DNA of 34,665 nt from Guillardia theta CCMP2712 (lineage: Eukaryota > Cryptophyceae > Pyrenomonadales > Geminigeraceae): contig NW_005434628.1 in assembly GCF_000315625.1 (NCBI RefSeq), positions 430,302 to 464,966 on the forward strand, given 5' to 3'. The notes below the pieces were generated by a model. That model did no database searches. It was not told the origin of the DNA and saw nothing but the letters and a program-made list of their open reading frames with translations. Shown piece by piece: positions 30,093 through 34,665 of this stretch (its first letter is position 1; each line of letters begins with the position of its first letter). A program made the translations under genes and the position numbers.

Positions 30093-31299
30093 GAGCGCCT
30101 TCTGTCCTGCTATGATGATCTTCTCAACCAGACCTCCTTTGTCACCTTGCGCTCCTATATTTTCAGGCAGTCTGAACTGAAGAACAAGCAGCAGCATTCA
30201 GCCCGAGTGTTGTCTTCTGCATAGCGTTAACTCATTTGTCATGGCGTGTCTACCTTTGGTCTGTCTGTCTGATTTCTCCTTGTTTATCTCTTTCCTGGTG
30301 TATCTCAGAATGAGAAACTCCCCCTCTCAATCATCACCTCCGTGTCTAGCGATGTTGATGCTCATCGTTGTTAATCTCATCTTGATTTCATGCTTGCTTT
30401 GTTGTCTGACTCTCATTGAGCAGGTCACCGTTTTGGCTCAAGATGGAGATGGAATCTAGTCAGAGGGAACACTACAGCGTTCACGATGATGTGCCGGGAG
30501 TCTTAACGGAGGCGTATGTAATCGAAGCGTCCTCCACAGGTCAGAAGGGTCAGCTCTATTACTTTGACGCAAGTTTGACCGCAAGTATTCAGATTTGGAA
30601 TGTCAGCGGAGCATGTACGGATGGCTCGTTCAAGGGGCCAACACAGCGCGGGATAGTAGCGAGGTTCCTTGAACCACTACAAGTCGGACGATGACTGCTG
30701 TTGTCGCAGATTCCGGCTCCGTCCCGAGCCCCGTCGGGGTACGAGACCGATGAAGGAGCGAAGGTGGAGACAATCATCTCGCGATGCCCGAGCTCGCAAT
30801 GCAAGGAAGCGGAGGAGGAGGAGGTGATGGACTGCATCATCTGCTTGGAGGGAATGGACGATATGAGCAAGGTCTCTACTCTTCCCTGCAAGCATTCCTT
30901 CCACGAGCCCTGCATCATGAGGTTACCTCGTAGCGTGCTAGGACCTCTGGCCCTTAGAGCTCTTACCAGGTGGATGGAAGCGAGGGGCGAGCTCCGGCTA
31001 TCACGCCGATGCCCGCACTGCAACCAGGAAGTCGATGAGCCTGCAAGCAAGCCTGACATCAGCAACATAGAGGCCGAGCTGCTCTCAGCCATAGAGATGG
31101 TAAGGCTGTGCTTCTTGGCTTTACCCTTGTCCGACCTTGCTTCCAACTTGAGCCTGAGACTTTGTCGAGTCAAGCTCTCGCTTCCATGTCTTATTCCGAT
31201 GATCCTGCTCTCATGATGTCACAATCAGCATGTGCTCGCTCTGATTTGGTTTCCTGGCAGGAAAGCGTCTTCTCGATCTGCTCAGGCCACTACTGGTGA
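30093..31299 (+). CDS. RING-H2 zinc-finger protein, probable E3 ubiquitin ligase
   Basis: Exons 30093-30208, 30424-30539, 30593-30663, 30710-30921, 30970-31099 and 31261-31299 are frame-consistent. The upstream start is not found; if exon 30424 is the first coding exon, the ATG at 30443 gives 182 residues. The RING-H2 signature is CIIC, then LPCKHSFHEPC, then CPHC, with RW in the usual place before the last Cys pair, so all eight zinc ligands are present. This domain recruits an E2 enzyme for ubiquitin transfer. The flanking regions have no motif I recognise. The 48-nt intron 30922-30969 lies inside the RING and is stop-free in frame. The donor at 30209 (GT|GTTGTC) is weak, so the first exon is less sure. 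Confidence 0.75.
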
Positions 31300-31847
31300 G
31301 ACCTCATTTGCTCCTTCTTCAAACTCGCTCACACACGTTGTCATAGCAATCAAACATCGCTGAGGTTTTCCTGTTCATCTTTCAGCTGCAAGCATGTGCT
31401 GATTCTATTTGCAGGCGAGCATTTTACATAGTCTTCTTTGTATTCTTCGTCTTAATCATCATCAATGTCATCTTTCTCTTTCTGAGCTAACAAGATCAAA
31501 CTCAATACAAATAATCCTAAGGTAATACAAACGGCTACGCGGTCGAACCCCAAGCCCTAGAAACTGACTGTCCTGCCATGGCGCATCCTGACTGACTGGC
31601 TCCTCGGATGCCGGGTCAGCACAGCGAGACTGCTTGAGAGCAAACCATTGCTAGCAAGATCAGTTTGGTGGAGTGTAACGATAGTTGACGAGGGGGAGAA
31701 GTGAACCCAGTAACTCAGGCACGCGCATCTAGTCTCCTCCCCTCCTCCTCTCTCAAGACTTGACTTCAGCTCTCTGAGTCTCGCAGCCTCAAGATACGTG
31801 CGATTCGAACCCTCCTTCGCCCCGCCCCAACCAAGCGATGGCTCCCT
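31300..31847. other. Intergenic region after the RING gene
   Basis: About 550 bp with no gene I can support. Two sites (GGTCGAACCCC near 31540 and GATTCGAACCC near 31802) resemble tRNA T-loops on the minus strand, but stem pairing fails. Confidence 0.4.
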
Positions 31848-32004
31848 CGCACGTGCTGCTCGGCAATCAAACCCGGGGGGGGAAACGCCTCAAGCAAAGA
31901 TCGACAACAAGGAGTTTTCATTGAATATCTACATACATGCGTCTTCATAATATACATACTCTACTCTTAGCAAATAGTATCCTCCTCTCCGCCCAGCTCC
32001 GGCT

Positions 32005-32238
32005 TCAGGCCTTGGCCTCCCTCTCGTCGACTCTCGCGTCGCTCGCGACGGCAGCAGGCGCTCTTAGCTGGATGAGGTCCCCTGTTGCCCCGACCACCGT
32101 CCTGCCCGCTTGGATGAGGCGTATAGAGGCCTGCAGGGAGGCGAGCTGCTTAGCGCGGGAGGGGCCAAGGGAAGGGAGGGAGGAGGGGCGGGGGGTTGAG
32201 GGGAGCGAGGTGTGAGTAACGGCAGTATCGCAAGTCAT
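32005..32238 (-). CDS. Unrecognised small protein, left copy (77 residues)
   Basis: A single-exon frame from the ATG at 32238 to the stop at 32005. It starts MTCDTAVTHTS, then a Pro/Ser-rich part, then a likely amphipathic helix (SRAKQLASLQASIRLIQAG) and a charged end (DARVDEREAKA). The partner copy at 32868-33104 differs by one whole codon of length and by a few substitutions such as Thr/Ile, Leu/Ile and Ala/Val. The frame is therefore kept despite divergence, which supports coding. I know no family with this sequence. No signal peptide or membrane segment is visible. Confidence 0.55.
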   Translation of the reverse strand: MTCDTAVTHTSLPSTPRPSSLPSLGPSRAKQLASLQASIRLIQAGRTVVGATGDLIQLRAPAAVASDARVDEREAKA

Positions 32239-32867
32239 TGCCTTGCTGGGGGAGTTCAGGGGAGGATTCGGTGATGGAGCGGTAGAAGGAGAGAGGAGGG
32301 GAGCGGGGAATAGGCAGGTAAGAAGTTGCGGTGGGAGAGCGTGAATGTGGGGGGGGGAGGCTGGGGAGGCTGGGGAGGGAGCCGTTCTATTAAAGACCAC
32401 GGTTGGGGAAAGGTGGGGGAATTCGAGAAGTGGGGGAAATCTCCTCAAAAGCATGACTGCTGACTAAGAGGTATCGTGACACATGGTCCGTGACCCACCT
32501 GGTTGACATGTTCTCCTCGCATCAACTATAGTTTTGACTCCCTGGGTTGGCGGTCGGTCCTCGATCTCAAGATAAAGCCCGAGTCAACGGCCCTGTGATC
32601 GTGACGGTCACAGATGCTGACATGGTGCCGTGACGACTTGAATCACGGATGCGGGTAGGCTTACAGGCTATTGGGGGATAAGTCCTCCACTTTTCCCCAT
32701 TGCTAAAACCAGACGCTCCTCCCCTTCGCCATAAGGACACTCCTTTGTCGTGCTCCCCTCCTCCAGCGCTTCCTCTCTCCTCTTCATAAACCCGATCCCC
32801 GAAGCAACCAATACTCGTCCCCTCCCCTCCCTTCCCCTCCCCTCCCAGCCCCACCCGCAACAAACCC

Positions 32868-33104
32868 ATGATCTGCGATACTGCCGTTATTCACACCTCG
32901 ATCCCTCCCTCAACCCCCCGCCCCTCCTCCCTCCCTTCCCTTGGCCCCTCCCGCGCTAAGCAGCTCGCCTCCCTGCAGGCCTCTATACGCCTCATCCAAG
33001 CGGGCAGGACGGTGGTCGGGGCAACAGGGGACCTCATCCAGCTAAGAGCGCCTGCTGCCGTCGTGAGCGACGCGAGAGTCGACGAGAGGGAGGCCAAGGC
33101 CTGA
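32868..33104 (+). CDS. Unrecognised small protein, right copy (78 residues)
   Basis: A divergent partner of the 77-residue frame, starting MICDTAVIHTS and ending DEREAKA at the TGA 33102-33104. The 3-bp length difference from the left copy falls on a codon boundary near the Pro/Ser segment. The leader is CT-rich (32690-32860). The two copies read outward from a shared spacer, so a bidirectional promoter is possible. Confidence 0.55.
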   Translation: MICDTAVIHTSIPPSTPRPSSLPSLGPSRAKQLASLQASIRLIQAGRTVVGATGDLIQLRAPAAVVSDARVDEREAKA

Positions 33105-33279
33105 AGCCGGAGCTGGGCGGAGAGGAGGATACTATTTGCTAAGAGTAGAGTATGTATATTATGAAGACGCATGTATGTAGATATTCAATGAAAACTTCCT
33201 TGTTGTCGATCTTTGCTTGAGGTGTTTTCCTCTTTGCCAAGTTGATTGCCGAGAAGCACGTGCGGTCATTCGGAAGTTC

Positions 33280-33600
33280 ATAGCCGCTGTGTACGGTACC
33301 GAGTGGGCCCGGGGCGGGGGGCGGCTCGGACACCGGCGCGGCCAGTGCCGCATGTTGGCCCCCGCTGAAACTTAAGTTCCGAAGTTCTGAGTACCGCTGA
33401 GTCCGATCCGACTCACTGTGTCACGGCGGGCCCGGCGGGGCCCGGGGGCCGGGCCCCGCCGGCCCCGATTCATATTACGCCGAGTCTGTGGCCCTACCGT
33501 ACCTCGCTGAGTCGGAGCAAACTGCAAGCCTGAGCGGCAGCACCGTCCACAGCAGAACTTCGGATCCGAGGGCATCGTAATTCATACTAGAGTCAGTAGG
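33280..33600. repeat. GC-rich island
   Basis: Island vocabulary again: GTACGGTACCGAG, GGGCCCGGGGCGGGGG, CGCTGAGTCCGATCC and GGCCCCGCCGGCCCC. It starts soon after the right arm of the inverted repeat. No gene is supported. Confidence 0.7.
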
Positions 33601-33639
33601 CTCAGCACGGTCCCGCCCGGCAAAGGCCTTTCTTCCCAT

Positions 33640-34160
33640 AATACATTCCATGGGCGGCCAGCACTGATGGCCTCTTGCAAGACGATCATCGCGGCGTTCA
33701 GTGCGCTTTCTGTGGTGGCTGGCGGATCGCTCGGCGAACCGTTGAAGGGAACGGCAGCCGCTGGATGGTCACTCGGCCTCGCAAGACGTCTCAGGTGATC
33801 CGACTTGCAAACGCATCCGGTCCAGGATCCGAAGTTTCGTCAGCTCAAGGCCTCCCTGTCCTACGCTGCCATCATCGCGGGTGCATCCCGGACGGTACTA
33901 CGGTATGCGTCTCATTCCTTCGGCGGCGGCCACAGCGACATCGCTGGCATGGCCGCGCGAGGGCCTTGTCCTGCGCGCCACAGGGGCCCCGACAGCAGTC
34001 GGCAGGATTGGGGTTGGTTCTCGCTGTCTTTTCTCGGCTTCTCGCCGTTTGGCCTGTGCGACAGCCTGGCAGTGCCCGGCAGTGTCAGGGTCAAGCCTCC
34101 TCGACTCTCCTGATTGTCCTACGGTACGGAGTGATTTTTAAAAGTTAACTTTGAGTAAAT
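33640..34160. repeat. Less GC-rich relative of the island family
   Basis: This 520-bp stretch shares ordered anchors with the island at 14408-14512 and similar order with 19170-19260 but lacks the long GC runs. It ends with GATTGTCCT (34112) and CTTTGAGTAAA (34149), a module also at 7256-7302. It may be the unexpanded form of the repeat. Several overlapping frames up to 157 codons exist but none looks like a conserved protein. Confidence 0.6.
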
Positions 34161-34310
34161 CAATGATTAGTAGGCCCGGCTGCGCGCCCGGCCGGCCGGG
34201 CGCGGCGCGCCGGGCCCCGGGGCTGAGCCTCGGATGCCAGGGCCGGGCCAGGTCCGGACCGGGCAACTGGCAAGCGCCCTCCGGGCCGTCGGAGAAATTT
34301 GGCGAGAGAA
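34161..34310. repeat. Short GC-rich island
   Basis: About 140 bp of CCGGCCGGGCGCGGCGCGCC-type sequence directly after the CTTTGAGTAAA module, ending near 34300. Confidence 0.6.
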
Positions 34311-34517
34311 CAAAAGACAGAAAACTGAAAGTTGCCCCTATCCCTTAAAGTTGCTGCCCCCCGCCGGAAACTGACAGTGATAGCAAAATTTGAGCTGTTT
34401 GGTGCAAGGAAGGCTTGCTGCCCTTGGCAGTATTGATAGTATTCTTATGAGATGGTCTGAGGCGGACTTATTGTGTTTACCGGGCTCCTTCTTAGCTCTC
34501 AGCATTATAATCGGGGA

Positions 34518-34665
34518 ATGGCTGAAGCGACGGAGAAGAAAACCCCGAAGAAAGGTGAGGGAGGGAGGGAGGGAGAGAGAGAGAGAGAGAGAGAGACGGA
34601 GGAAGGGAGGGAGAACGAGCGAGGACGGAGAGGGAGTGGGGAAAGAGGAGAGGGGAGAGAGAGGA
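34518..34665 (+). CDS. First exon of an unidentified gene, cut by the window end
   Basis: An ATG at 34518 opens a 37-nt exon reading MAEATEKKTPKK, ending at a GTGAGG donor (34555). The intron begins with GA-rich sequence including a GA dinucleotide run (about 34577-34597). ATTATAAT at 34504-34511 lies only about 10 bp before the ATG. A basic, Lys-rich N terminus of this kind occurs in ribosomal proteins and histone-like proteins, but the fragment is too short to name. Confidence 0.5.
   Translation, partial: MAEATEKKTPKKGEGGREGERERERETEEGRENERGRRGSGERGEGRER

Larger units (their letters stand above)
31848..33264. repeat. Large inverted repeat carrying two copies of a small gene
   Basis: The left arm (31848-32240) and right arm (32866-33264) are reverse complements with high identity over about 395 bp, separated by about 625 bp of mostly unlike sequence. 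The outer limits are marked by CGCACGTGCT / AGCACGTGCG. Each arm contains a whole small open frame and its 3' flank. The spacer is pyrimidine-rich in front of each copy, as expected for divergent leaders. Confidence 0.9.

Noticed and set aside
31540-31815. Two tRNA-like T-loops on the minus strand
   Set aside because: The T-stem does not pair and no D-arm is present at the expected distance.
33675-34148. 157-codon plus-strand frame
   Set aside because: It lies in repeat-family sequence shared with GC islands where the frame is not kept, so it is unlikely to be coding.

Overview
The window is eukaryotic nuclear DNA from an intron-rich, unicellular alga with a red-derived complex plastid. The best pointer is the minus-strand gene at 25092-26247. 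Its product begins with a signal peptide ending in ASA|F, the phenylalanine-type junction typical of plastid preproteins of cryptophytes, diatoms and haptophytes, followed by a transit segment and a thylakoid-type hydrophobic segment. Many introns are only about 45-54 nt long. A cryptophyte is my best guess; this is inference.

Layout. 284-6629 is a complete Ty1/copia LTR retrotransposon with 404-bp LTRs identical except at one terminal base each, a 5-bp target duplication, a long intact pol frame and a gag spread over three frames. It sits inside a GC-rich repeat island (1-283 and 6630-7490). 8072-10360 (+) is an eight-exon gene for a membrane protein with a mannose-6-phosphate-receptor-homology (MRH) domain. 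Convergent to it, 10411-12955 (-) encodes a tandem CCCH zinc-finger protein rich in Gln and Met. 13000-19880 is repeat-rich and gene-poor: a GC island, G/C-run sequence, a 5'-truncated gene remnant (16509-17059, -), a 137-bp tandem array whose units carry a hairpin, a 480-bp insertion with a 5-bp duplication, and a second large GC island. 19887-24906 (+) is the nine-exon gene for the ribosome-biogenesis GTPase BMS1. Convergent to it is the plastid-targeted protein gene (25092-26247, -).

27813-28696 (+) encodes a 90-residue Alba/Rpp20-like protein whose stop codon abuts another GC island (28697-29170). 30093-31299 (+) encodes a RING-H2 protein. 31848-33264 is a large inverted repeat (arms about 400 bp) carrying two divergent copies of a small, unrecognised 77/78-residue gene. 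GC-rich repeat sequence follows, and at 34518 the first exon of a further gene begins and runs off the window.

The genes are independent eukaryotic housekeeping or signalling genes, not an operon. The most unusual content is the repeat landscape: a dispersed GC-island family that appears to grow by about 25-bp insertions, a hairpin satellite, and the head-to-head duplicated small gene. The short introns are also notable, because three of them are multiples of three without stops and lie inside zinc-binding or lectin domains. All exon structures were read by eye from GT/GC..AG borders and frame continuity; none has transcript support here.
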